Shown here: positions 27,606 through 40,200 of the stretch, piece by piece
Position numbering within the stretch: position 1 is the stretch's first letter
How the letters are laid out: the number at the start of each line of letters is the position of its first letter
NCBI RefSeq assembly: GCF_048771995.1
Contig: NC_133063.1
Coordinates: forward strand, 29,107,810-29,171,809
Direction: 5' to 3'
Length of the DNA: 64,000 nt
Source of the DNA: Taeniopygia guttata
Lineage: Eukaryota > Chordata > Aves > Passeriformes > Estrildidae
Translations under genes and position numbers: made by a program
Notes under the pieces: model-generated
Told to the model about the DNA's origin: nothing
What the model saw: the letters and a program-made list of their open reading frames with translations, nothing else
Databases searched by the model: none

Positions 27606-28308
27606 CTCCTATGACTAGGTCAGTCAATAAAAAAATGCAGCACCTTTAGTAGTGCCTGTTGTGAACAGACATGAAAATAAGAGGGGAAAAAATGTGGCAC
27701 TCAGGCAAGTTCCCTATGTTGTGTGTGTTCCCAAGAAGCCACCTCTTAACTTTGTTATTTGGCAGAGAAGACCATACCATTACAGAGCACTTTAGGTGAC
27801 TGCTCGTCACTGGAGAAATTAAATAAGACTCCAAAATAGGCAACTGTTTTGATGGCCTAAAGAGTAATGGAGGCAGAAACAGAAGGTGCAATACCAAGTG
27901 CATTTAGGAGGCTAGGCTGTTGGCACAGGAACTGCTTTGACTTCACACAAATTAGTCACTTCCAAGCTTCCAACCATTTGGAAGCACTGCAAAATGTCAA
28001 CGAACTGCCACTGTATTAGACAGTCATATCTTAAAACTCACTTTGTGAGTCTGGAGAGTATTAGGCACTACCTGAGATAACCTCACACTCTCACTGGTCT
28101 TCTAGAGTAGCTATCATGATAAATTCATGACCATAGAGGGTTTGATCTTCATAAGTAGATTCAAGTATAAAAACGTATCTCAAAAATGGGCCAAAACCAA
28201 ATTTATCTGATGTCTGTGGTTTATGCTATCAGCTTCTTGAAATTTATTTTGAAAACTCACTAGTTCTTTATAGATTAATAGCACTAGAGAGGGAGAGGGA
28301 GAGGGTAA
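27606..28308. other. Intergenic DNA, no gene seen
   Basis: Low-GC unique-looking sequence between the CR1 and the solo LTR. It ends with a short GAGAGG-rich run at about 28286-28305. No exon, RNA gene or repeat recognised. Confidence 0.5.
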
Positions 28309-28314
28309 CATTAC

Positions 28315-28781
28315 TGTGGTGGTGAAACAGTAGGCCAAAGGCCCACAAACTGAATCCTGACTTGAGTCGACAGAAGCCATGATAAAGCTGACAGCTCTTT
28401 TTGAGAACTGAGTTCTGTAGCAGCGAAAAACATCTTGTCTTCCCTGAGAAAGAACTCTTAAGACTGTGGGAAACAACCTGTTTTCCCTGAGAAAGAATTC
28501 TAGGACTGTGGTAAACACTAGCCACCTGTGTAAACTGTTTTTACACCGTTAGATAGAAAAATGAAAACTATCTCTCACAAAGAACTTTTCCTACACATAC
28601 ACATCGGGAGTTTGAGTAACCAATAAATACAGGGAAACAATGTGTTACTGGTCAGCTGGTGATAGACATGGGATGTTCTTTAAAAACCATATAAAAAGAG
28701 GTGCGCAAAATAAGCCAAGATTGATCATATTCTTTGCACCATAAAGCATGTCCTGCATTTTTATTGAGCATCACAGCAACA
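28315..28781 (+). mobile_element. Solo LTR of an endogenous retrovirus, 467 bp
   Basis: Begins TGTGGTGG, ends GCAACA and is bounded by the perfect 6-bp duplication CATTAC (28309-28314 and 28782-28787). It has TATAAAAA at 28690-28697, a CCAAT motif near 28620 and an AATAAA-like CATAAA at 28740. The U3 part carries two clear copies of a 43-bp direct repeat. There is no internal retroviral sequence. The duplication size points to a class II (ERVK-like) family; the name is unknown. Confidence 0.88.
28398..28516 (+). repeat. Direct repeats in LTR U3
   Basis: Two copies of CCCTGAGAAAGAA-TTCT-GACTGTGG-AAAC start at 28441 and 28484 (period 43). A weaker third begins near 28398. Such U3 repeats are often enhancers in retroviral LTRs. 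Confidence 0.7.
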
Positions 28782-28787
28782 CATTAC

Positions 28788-31700
28788 AACCTCATTTTCC
28801 CTCCTTTTCTCTTTATTTTATTGAAAGGTAAATTTAATTATATTTTGCTCTAAGCAAAGAACTGTGACTTGAAGGATGCAATACAAAGTAGACATCATTT
28901 GACTTAAACCAAGAAGACTTAAGCAAACTAACACAATTTTACTTTGCTAAGCTAAAGTGAAGTAACAAACCAAAATTTTTTAGAAATTACCTGAAATAAA
29001 AGTCAGATATTTCTCAAGCATCTGTTTCTGCACAACACTGCTCCTGGGCCAGTGTCCTCAACTGCTGACAACCAGCAGGACAGTCCCAGCACTGCTCCGT
29101 ATAGTAGTGACAAAAGCAATGTTTCCAGCCCCCATGTGCTCTCCATCATGCCCTTTTACTCAAAGGTGTGTATGAAATCCTATTCCCCCACAAAACACCC
29201 TCTGATAAAGATATTACAATAATCCTGAGGAAAGATTAGCCACATAATAATAGTCTTATCACTCTAGTAAATGTGGGCATACTAGGTAAAAATTACCATG
29301 CTATCATTACTGTTACTTCCTGGTTAAGAATCCAGTCTTAAGACTGGAAACTTAGATATAGTTTCTGTTCTCCCTCTAATAAGAAACAGAGGGTTAAGTC
29401 TTAGGACACCACTTTTGCCATAACACATGTACACTGAGGAGTCAGAATTTCATAGGAGCACTGTTTGTGGCTGTTTGCAACCTAATAAGCAGTAATTTTG
29501 AAAAGCTACTTTTCTGTTTAATATCATTTAACTTATTAACAAAGAAAAGTTTTAGACATTAATCTGGTTTGAAATTTAATAGAATATAATGGAACTTTTG
29601 ATTGTGCATCAGCCAAAAGGAACAAGGAAGATTACACGGTAAGCAGAATTCAAATACATCAATATGTTTTGGAATGTTAAATACTTAATTTACACAATAT
29701 ATCATCATTAGTTGGCTAATCTTTAAACTTACATCTGAAGAAAGAAAAAGGATTTCTTCCCATGGCTGGCTGGCCAAGATTGTCTGTCTAACACACTGAA
29801 GATCAAAAATTTAAGAAACTTAGTTCAGAGAATGCTATCAAAGTGTGTTCAAAATCATCCAGGTCTTTGAAAAGCTAACTGCACAGATGTTACAATAATT
29901 CTTCCCACAAAACACAAAACAAGGTGAAAATACTTCAAATGTATCTTAACTTGAACTGTCATAATGTGTATTAAAATTATGCTAGTAATCCTAAAAGAGA
30001 AACTGTAAAATGGTTGAACTCAACTGCTAACAGTGACATAGACTCTCTTCAAATTAATCTGTTGAGCAGACTCTCAGTGTTGGTCTTCAGTGCTGGGTGT
30101 TGTTGCACCTGTCAATATCTTTTTTTATTCTTAAATTACCTTGATCCAGAATATAAGTAATAATATACCATAACTGTTCCCTGTCATCAGATTCTACCTA
30201 ACTGTCCATACTTACAGAAACTAGGAATCATCAATCTGGCCACTTCTATGATTCTTTTTTTTTTTTTTTCAAAATAATCATTGTGCAATTCCTCATACAG
30301 GGAAGGGGAATTTAGCATCCATCATGTTAGAATTATTCACAGGAGAGAAAAAAGAATAATTGCAGGCAAATCTGAAAGAACACATTCCACTAATTCTCAT
30401 GATTCAAGGACTTTCTGAATTACTAATTTCCAGAATAGATGTAGGCAAAGAAACCCATACAAAAATGCAAATCTAAGTGATAAGTAAAATACACAACAAA
30501 ACAAGAGGCTAGATCTAAAACAGTCCTTAATTAAATCACAATCTAATGTTAATTGTCAATTTTTCAATTGCTATAAAACTCATTTTAAGTCAACTCACAA
30601 GATTCAACCACAGATAAACTGTTTATCTCTAGTCTTTTCTTGCACTTCAATTTCCATTGCATATTTCTTTAACTTGAGTTTGCATATGAATATTCCAGGA
30701 CAGGTCTGCCTACACTGCTTTGTGTACCATTCTTTCCTAATGAGAGAAAAAATATTTTGATTATTTTATACTCCTCCCCTTTGTTAATTATTCCCTCATT
30801 GATTTGGGGTGGGGGAGAGGGAAGGGAAGGAATGACTTCACCAGTAAAGTCAAAAGATTACTAAAAAGTTACAACCACTGCAATTATATTATTGATTCAA
30901 CTATGGAACACATAAATTAAAAAAAAAAAGGAAAATCATCATCTCAGGTAACAAGTAACATTCTGAACAACCTGAAATTCAGCTTCTAACCTGTAAAAAC
31001 ATTGCCTTTCTTTCCTCATGTTTGTAATGGACTCGTATTTTGCTACAAATTTTATTTTGCCACACATATTGCCATAGTTTTTTGCCACATGATTATTACA
31101 TAGCCTGTTCTGTGCCAAAGTGGAAGAAGGAAAAAATGTAACCCTTTTTTTTTTTTATTTTAAAAAATTGGAATTTTTTTCCCCCCTTAGGACAATAATT
31201 TCACTGTACACATAATTTTAGTGGATGTTGGCTGTTCACTTAAATGTACAGGACCTACCAGCCAGCAGCTCATTTCCGCAATTTGAAAGAAACTGATGTA
31301 TTTGGGCCATGAACTCCACAGATGCTGAAACAAACTCCCATATGAGGCTTGCAGAGGAAATTAACTTAGGAAAGGTAGAAGAAAGAATAATTGATAGGGA
31401 AGCAGAATATTCTGTTTTGAAAGGGACAGTGACTAAAGAATTACAGACTTACTGTACACTGAACATCAGCTTAGGAAAGAAATAACAATGTCTTCAATTT
31501 GAGCCACTTCATGTTTTTTATAGTTAATTTAAAAAGGACCATGGACATGATAAATAGAAGATTTGTTGCAAATATCTGCATTCTATTTTAACCTAAAAAG
31601 TAAACTAGAATTCAGTAGCACCTTGTCTTTAATACAGTATTCCAAATGCAGTTCATAATTTTGCAAACATTTACTTTTTGCTTATGCTAGTGATTCTTCA

Positions 31701-31905
31701 GTGGTACATTGGCTTGTAGTTTTAATGAAATACACACTTAAATTTAGTACAATACCTAGTAGTGAGGTCTACAGAGGAAGGAGTTCAGTAATATCTGCAC
31801 TCACTTGGGTTGAGAAATGTCTGCTAATGTGGATGTTAATCACATAAGGAAAGACAATAACCAAATCTGCAATCCTCACAATGAAGGGTAAGATAAACAA
31901 AATAA
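28788..31905. other. Intergenic DNA, no gene seen
   Basis: AT-rich sequence with homopolymer runs (T18 near 30249, A10 near 30920, T13 near 31145). No coding exon, RNA gene or transposon recognised. Confidence 0.5.
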
Positions 31906-31910
31906 TTTCC

Positions 31911-32043
31911 AGATCACAGGACATTGTGAGTTGAAAGGGACCTACAAAGATCACCAAGTCCAACTCTAAAATGAATCACCCATCTGGGACTTGAACCCAG
32001 AACCTTGGCATTATCAGCCAACTGAGACAATCTCAGGATCATT
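31911..32043 (-). repeat. tRNA-Ile-derived SINE with CR1 tail (TguSINE1-like)
   Basis: On the minus strand it reads a degenerate tRNA-Ile: an A box region TCTCAGTTGG, TAATGCCAAGG around the anticodon arm, and a B box GGTTCAAGTCC at 31987-31997. It then continues into a CR1-X-like 3' end (GAGTTGGACTTGGTGATCTT). This architecture is that of TguSINE1, known from passerine birds. It is not a working tRNA because the acceptor stem and 3' half are absent. Confidence 0.78.
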
Positions 32044-32049
32044 AACAGC

Positions 32050-33720
32050 TTCTTGAAATAGCAAGAGTTTTATGCTATCCAAATGTGACAGCTGATCTGG
32101 ATATTCTGCTCAAGCTAACCTTGTGATGCAAAACACCCCATAGAATCTTTTGTATTAGCAGCCAACCCTGTGTGACAGCAAACTCCAGAAATGCCATTAT
32201 CCATTTTTTCCTCAAAAGGCTTCTGGCTTTGAGAAAAAACTTGCACAACTCATTCTTGTTTTCAGTGACTGGTATGGATGACCACACTAATCCTTGCTAG
32301 CAGACTTTCTCATTGTCTTGTCACAAGAGAAGAAAACTGATCCATCACTCAACTGAATTCTAACCCTGATAGAAGCAAAGATATCAAGAGCTAAGAAAGC
32401 TGGACAAACCACTTATAGAGAAAAGATCGTGAAAGGATATGTTCACCCATTTTGACCTCTGCATGTCCAGTCTTTTAGTTCTGGAAATGTGAGCAGTATA
32501 TAGCTGAAGTTTAATACTAAGCTGTTGGTCAATTTTAATTAGCAGTAAGCAAGCCAACATTAAGTACTTTGCAATACCTTACAGAGTCTTATGCCTAGAT
32601 CAGTTTCTTCATCGTAAATCTCCTGCATACTTGAGCTCTTCAAAAGGCAATTTTAGATCAGTGACTGAAAAAACACTGATGCATAAGGTATCATTTGCTT
32701 AAGGCTTTAGCATTTAACCATTTAAAAAGAAGCTGGATTTAGGCTTGATAAATTTTGGTGAGGGTTTTTCTGTTCTAGTTTCTTGAAAACTACTACAAAT
32801 ACTGAGTTAAGAGAGGTATGTAGAGAAACAATAGCAAATGGTAATCTCTCAAGTTTACACTAGCTTTGTAGCAAAAAGCATATGACCTTCCAGTTGAATG
32901 GAGGTTTCCATTCTGTTCAGAAATGGTATTATGTGCTCTTTTAGATTTTACTCCAAACAATACACATTTATGGGTTTATCCTGCAGTCTTATGATTAACT
33001 GAAAGCAACAGCTTCTCTTGCTTTTTAATGTAATTAATATTTGCCTAAAATTTGTAAACATTAATACCTTCCATTAATACTGATATATCAACAAGCTCAG
33101 GATGTCACTAAAATGACAGGATAACACATGTTAATATTTCAGAAAAATGTTTACGTGCTCTTACTTCTTGCAAAAGGTATAACCAGTCCTTTCAAATGTA
33201 TTTTCTACTGAAGAAAATCCAGACAGAATACTAGCTCTTAAAACTAACAAGCACTCAGCTGAATTACCCACTTTTCTTCCTCAACTATTACCAGAATTAC
33301 TGCAAGATTTTTTTATTTCTGTATCCTGACACTACTGAATACAACTGATGCAATGTGTCAGTCTAGCAGATCATCAGTGTTTGACCATGCAGGTGATTTT
33401 AATTCTGCAGCTTTGTAAAAACTTGAAGAAGATTTCAGTTTACATCTGTCTGTTGCCTAAGCATGTCTTTTGACCCTATGAGTACTAACACAGTAGACTT
33501 TGCCAAGGCAATGAACTTCAAGTGAAAAGAACACCTGTAATGAAGAGATTCAGAACTAAAAACCAGAACAGTTTACCACAGTAATTGTTTGTGGATCTTT
33601 AATACCTTCTCCAGCAATCTTCACGAAATGCTGGGTTTGCCCCGGATACATCTTAGTTTCCTCTGAACAGTACTCCTAAGAACATCAGTAAGTATCGACA
33701 GACAAGCCCAGAGTGTTTAA
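32050..33720. other. Intergenic DNA downstream of SNX2
   Basis: AT-rich sequence between the SINE and the SNX2 poly(A) site. No further gene or repeat recognised. Confidence 0.5.
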
Positions 33721-33721
33721 T

Positions 33722-34151
33722 ATTTCACAAGGTACATCCCTTTATTATTGTAATCACAAAAACACGATTTTGTACAGGAATGTTTAAGTGAACATTAATC
33801 AATACAATTAAACTTGTTTCATAAAGATCAGGTAAACATACTACAGAACATTGTGTTGTAGAGAACAAAAATATCAGCTTTCTGGCCTTGCAGTGCACGT
33901 TTTAGTGCAAGTATTAAGACACAATAGTGTTCAATTCAGCAATGTATTGCAGAACATCATGCCACAGTCCACTTCAGACAGGGTCAGCACATGCAGCTTG
34001 TTAATAAAATGCTGTGGTATATAAAAAAAGCCCCATGATAATTCATAAAATATATAGTGGTTTATATGGATGATTTAAATTGATTTCACTGTGGAATTTA
34101 GTTATCCAGGACAAACATTGAGAGTGCCTTGTCAATTGGAATATTCTTCTT
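33722..34151 (-). other. SNX2: SNX2 3' untranslated region
   Basis: Runs from the stop codon to just past the first minus-strand AATAAA, about 430 bp. The end is inferred from the poly(A) signal and a GT-rich stretch downstream of it. No canonical signal occurs earlier in the UTR. Confidence 0.6.
33741..33746 (-). terminator. SNX2: Probable SNX2 polyadenylation signal
   Basis: AATAAA on the minus strand (TTTATT on plus), about 405 bp after the stop codon and the first one met. A GT-rich segment follows 25-45 bp further on, as expected for a downstream element. Confidence 0.6.
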
Positions 34152-34202
34152 CTAGGCAATGGCTTTGGCTTCAGGTAGGAATGCCTCCCAGTATTTTATT
34201 AG
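34152..34202 (-). CDS. SNX2: SNX2 exon 15 coding part and stop
   Basis: Encodes [16 protein letters not shown] followed by TAG. This is the family C-terminus that closes the BAR domain. Acceptor CTTCAAG. Confidence 0.96.
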   Translation of the reverse strand, partial: LIKYWEAFLPEAKAIA

Positions 34203-37200
34203 CTTGAAGAGAAGGAAAAAAATCACACATTAGGTACTAAATGTTGAAAACCACAAAGCATACCTACCTCCTCTTGAAGTAAACTTGCCTCCACAAGTAA
34301 GGTAAGTACTTATACAAAGTAAGAACATAGGTACTTATTCATTAATAATTTTAGATAGTGCACAAAAAACCCACAAGTAATAAATCCAGAAATCTGCTCG
34401 TAACTATAGATATCTTGCCATATGTTGAACACAATATTATAGGATAAAATTATACAGATTTTTCTTAAAGATCAGTCACTTACCACTAAAGATACTGTTT
34501 TCTCAGTGTTTTTTTTTAATTAAACAAAGCTGGAGGGATCTATTCCTGCCACTAGCAGAAGAAAGAGCCCAGACTTTTTCTAGTAACAAGACCTACTTCT
34601 TAGACACTGAAAACTGTTTTAATGTTTTCCAATATTCAATAATATTCTGTACTTTTTAAAAAGAGCAATGAACATTTAAGAATCCAACTCTCTTCAGTAA
34701 GTGTAAGTACATACTGATTACAATTTATTCTAATCTCTAAGTTAAAGTACTAATTCAGTTGGAGAAGACAAAAAAACCCTCTGGTTGCCCATATCCCTAA
34801 GGGAACTTCTCTGTTGCTTCCCTGAATTACAGTTCTGCATGGGCTGGGAAACTGCAATCATCACGTCATTTGCCAGCACAGCACAGACTAGTAGCTCCTA
34901 ACACTTTAGATATAGCTGTGCTTAAAGCCCATATTTTTCTACGTAACCTAATGCGTAATGTGTTATTTATTAACTTGTACAAAGCTTAAAATTTATCTTA
35001 CCTGCTGTTGTGTTTGCACTAACGACTCTAAGTACTCGATAATAACAGTTTTAAAGTCTTTCACTCGTTCCTTCTGTTAATAAATAAATTATGGCGTATT
35101 AATGTCTTCACAAATTTTACTTGTAATGTCAATATTATGTACAGTAGAACTATCATGTACTTGGAAAAAATTATACATGCCTCAAATCTTCCCACTTCCT
35201 TGCGAATGGTTTTGGAGATCTGTTCAAAATCTTTCTCCCCTTGCTGAACTTTTGTCTCCCACTGGCAAAGGAAAGACATAGAGAGGTAAGATTTTGTGTT
35301 GTCCATTCAGTCCATCTGTATCTGAATTTTTTTAGCACAGTGATAGTCACTTAAGAGCTAAAAGGACCTATTTGATTGTTTTTGCTTATTTAAATCTTAC
35401 ATAGACAATTTCAAATTTGTGTTACAGGATGTCATCAGATCAGTCACAACAAAGGTATCTTTAAAGCAATGTTATCTCTAGATAAAATGTAAAAGTATCT
35501 TAGTACTGCTATTAAGAATATTTAATAACATTTAAAAAATATTATTTACAAAATAAAATGGATCTCAAAGCTTTACTTACTATTCCCTTTACAAACCTCA
35601 TACAAAGGAACCTAAACCTGTCCAATCAAGCCTGGAAGGGTCTCAGGTTAGTTCCCCACATTTTTCTAATTCCAGAAGAGATGACTAAACCTTCATCTCT
35701 GCCTCTGGTCAAGTACTTGATTATTGCTATCATATTTCTTTTGCAAATGACAAGCTATGAGCATATGTTTATCCACTTTCCAAAGCACAAGCCTTTTTCA
35801 GTGGCAACTATTTTCAGAGAAAGCTAGACTAGGAGGTTACTACAGGTGAGAAGATCACTAGAGGAAACTTCAGAGGAAGAGATGTTTCTTATAGGGTTAT
35901 GGGCAGCATTGCATTTTTGTAACAATATATGACACTAGATTATTTCTTCTTAGTTTCTGTGAAAAGACATCCAGCTAGACAAGAAAGGATCATCAATACC
36001 TACCTTGCCCTGTAACTGCCTTTACACACCTATTACATTGATAAATTTAAGCTAGTTGCATAGACAGACTGAGAGACCCACAGCAGGCTAGAAGTTCTTT
36101 GAAATGCAACTGTATCTGTTCATCTCAACATATTAACTGAGAACAAATACATTCAGTAACATTTATCTTCATCAGAAAAAAGCAGCAGGGAAGCAACATG
36201 CTTCAATATAACATCCAGCTGTTAGCAATCCAGTGGTGCTACTTATTTCACAAAAGCATTTTGTGATGCAAGGTCAAATTTCTACTGTGGTAGGAGATAA
36301 ACATAATCTATGTTCCAATAAACATCTCCATATTTATATTTTTAGTATATCTTTATTCATGGTTCCCTGACTACCTTTTTAGATTTACATTATGAAGCCT
36401 TTTATTAAGTTATCTTTTGTTAAGTATCGTCATAAAAGATCAGCCTGAACAGTTAGCTAATAACTGAAATATTATAAAACACAGCTAAGGAAAAGTAGAT
36501 TAGGATTGCCCATACCTTCCTACCACATCAACAGAGGTGCCTGAGATTTCTGCGAAAGCTTCTACAGGCCTAATAAATTCAACGTTTCAGTTTCATCATG
36601 CCCAGGTCCTATGTGAATTATCATTGGGTAACAGTTTGCCATTTTATAGTATCTAACAAGGAGAAATTTCTCATTCAATAAGGTATCTCTAGGACAGTCC
36701 ATTGTCCCCTTATCCACAAAAAACAACAAAGTCATGGATGATGCTCAAGCTGCTTAGGCTTCCACTTTCCAATTCCTCTACCAGAGGGTCCGCTATTACA
36801 GAATTCAGCAACTCTGAACACATTTTAGTGGCAGTGAGAATTTTCAATTGGCACACTTAAACTGTGGGTTTACTAAAAATGTTCTTTAGTTATCCAAAAA
36901 TGCAGGAAAAATAATTCCTTGAGAAGAAAGCAATTGCTTTGATATTGGGACTGGGAAAGGACCACTATTTCCCACTACTACCAGTAATCAGGAAATTTAT
37001 TGTGCATGGTGACATCAGTATAGGCAACCAACAGGAATGTGGTCACACTAGAGTAATGGTAGGTTTTCTCAGTAAACAAAGGACTTCTTTAAGGAAAAGA
37101 AAATCAAGTTAATGAGTAATTTAAATACTGCATATGAAATATATCAAAGGGCAAAAAGAACAAAGGTGATCAATGAGGAAGCCAAACAAAGCAATTGTGT

Positions 37201-40200
37201 AAGAGCTTGAAATCTGCAATAACATTCTTCCATTATTTAATGGGAGAGCACTAGAGCATACTTAGAATGCGTTAGTGTTAAATAATTAAGTTGTCCTACC
37301 TCTTCAATTTCCTTAGTGAAGCATGATAGAGAAAGTGTATAAATTATGACACTTCAAAATGTTAGATTTATTTTTACTGAAATTACACCATATATACATG
37401 CACATATATATGGGTATAAAAGCTGCATATTTAAGCAAAACATGGGAATAGCTCTCTATTAGTCGTCTTTGCTGGATTTACCCAAGTCATCTTAGCTTTA
37501 GAAATCGAGAAATGCTCCTCTGCCTAGCCAAGTGAGCTGTTAGCAGTTAAAAGCATTAACTTGTCCATGTTCCCTCCCTCCCTTCCATCTCCCAGACTCT
37601 GCAGAGACAGTATTAACTGTCTTACAGATCTTACAATGAGTAAAAATTGCACACATGTAGTGTTTTAAGTAAATTCCTTTTAAGAATTTCAGTAAATATG
37701 GGAAACAGCAAGTAAGTGATTTGTAAACAAAAATGGTATAAAGCAGCATTATGCAGAATGAATGAGCCAATGCAGAAAGTCTGACCTCCAAAATCATGTT
37801 TGATAACATTACCTCTTTTATCTCTTCTTTAGCTTGCTGTAATTTATCAGGTTTGTTGGCTAGTTGGAGCTTTGCTTCAGCTTCACGTTTTTTTTGTAAA
37901 GTGACCTGCGCATCTTGCCACTTCTGCCAGCATTTAATTCGATGGTCAAACACACCCTGTGAGAACAGACAAACTTATTAAACAACTGAAATTGTTAGAG
38001 CTATCTAAAGACCCAGCAGGAAAAAGTAATTTTAGGATAAAGCTGAAACAAGTTATATACTCAAAGAAACCTTAGTGTGTATTGCACTACCATGTCTTGC
38101 ATTTCACTTGACATCATGCTTGCACAGTTCAACACCTTACACAAATTATAGGCTGTTCAATAGCCCTTTTCAGAGGCAGACACTTCAGTGCTCCGAATCA
38201 TGTTATGCCCCTCATTTTATCAAAACACTATCAAAACAACTACTATGAAGTGCTTTATTATCATGCAGACAATTCTCTAACTGCAGATACTAGCAAACTA
38301 CTCATGCATATGTATTACATGCATTTTCAGCAACACGTTCATGTTAGCAATGGACTAAGGCAGCAGAAATGAAATACACATATCAAAAAAAAAAAAAAAA
38401 AAAGAGAAAGAAAGTCAAAAGAAAAATATGTATTTCCAACAACCTGGTAAGTTCAAAGGTATTTCTGGACAGAATTCATAGATACCTGTTCTCATGTCTA
38501 AACCTAATCATGCTGTGCAACATAGATTACACTTAAATTGAATACGTTCTTTAGTGAGATGTAGATCCACAAATTGAATTTTTTTCTTATTTTAAGATAT
38601 TACTGGCTATCTACTACATATAGAATACCAAATTATGTTCTTCCACATTTATGTATGCTTACTGTAACAATATATAATCTGAAATAAACAGGTGCAGTAT
38701 GATTAGACACAGTAGAGTACAGTATCCCCAAATACTGTACACAATCAGAATTGCTCAAGTAGATTTGCATTTTCTCTGGATCTAACCACTCCATTCACAT
38801 TTTTGATCACAGCCATTTATATCATTGGAATACTCATGAATGTTTTCACTTTACCCTGCTAGAACATCAGGCAAAAACTAAATTGTGCTATATGAGCAAA
38901 TGCACAAATTCATTTACCCTAAACCTATATGCTGAAGAATGTGACTTTAAATGCTAAATCAGTATTTTTCCTAGTAGCACTCACTTTTACTGCAGCAATC
39001 AAACGAATGTAATCACCAAGCAGTTCTGAGAACACATAGAAATCAGCAAAAGCTTGTTCTTGATGCAACTGATCTATCTTCTCCTCAACCTCTGCAAGCT
39101 GAGACAAAGCTCTAGATAGAGCAGTGTGGTCCTCTGAGTTACCTAACATGGCAGCACTTTTAGCAAAGGCAGCGGTGTTGGCTGAAAGCTCTGAAACACA
39201 GGAGAAATGTTCAGCATGATTTAGTTAATTTATTTTATTACTCTGCAGCATAAATCAGCGGAGTAGAGGTTTAAATTCACCAAATCAAAAGAAGGTAAAG
39301 ATCACAGTAAGATACACAAGGACATCATAATGAAACCACATTTAGGAGAAAGACTCCTGTGCAGAAAAAGTCTCAATCAGTAAATGTTTTGCCATGTCTG
39401 TTAATGTCATGCTTACTCTGTTCAGCAAAAATATGAAAAAAAAGTCACTTCAGTATTATCCAATTGCCTACTTTAGAGAAGATGCAAACCCACAAAACAA
39501 AAGGAAAAATCACCTTTCACAAAATCACCACTCCCATGAGTGGAATTTATTTCTGTTGGGCTGTTTTATTGACTTTAACTTTTACGTGTGCATACTGTAA
39601 TGTACTATCACATTCTTCTATGCCTTAAAATAAAAAACAACCAAAGCTCACATATCTGCGAAGTGAAGTTTTGAGCTTATTTATTAACAAATACTGGTGC
39701 AATTGTCTCAAATCCCATGTAAGTAATCCTGTACAAAGTTTAGTTCCATGAAGGACCTTTGAACAAATGTTTGGTCAAAATTACTTCAGGTTAGTTTGCA
39801 ATTTTGCTGCTCCTGTGAAAGCATCAGAATAGCAGAAGTGATTGTAGAAGGAAATTATCTTCAGATATTTAAAACCTTTACAATTTAAACACAACTCTTA
39901 GAAAAAACCCAATGAACCAACACTTCCTCAAATCTAAAAGGTGTCAAATCAACTGTAAATAAAGATTTCCATTTTCCATTACTTCTTAAATACTCCTTAG
40001 CCTTGAGGATAGGTGGCTAAAGATATTTTTACTGCAGAGAGTAATTCTTGATTAGAATAATGAGAAAGCAACTTACAACATTTTCATGCAATTCTGGAAA
40101 CACTCAAAGGTGACACCATATTTTAACATACTACAATATTGTCCGAAAGCACACTTATTGGTCTTCTTGAGCTACAAATTCAAAATTGTGGTTTGTTTGG

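Noticed and set aside
31980..32040. Functional tRNA-Ile gene
   Set aside because: The acceptor stem is missing and the sequence runs straight into a CR1-like tail, so it is a SINE head.
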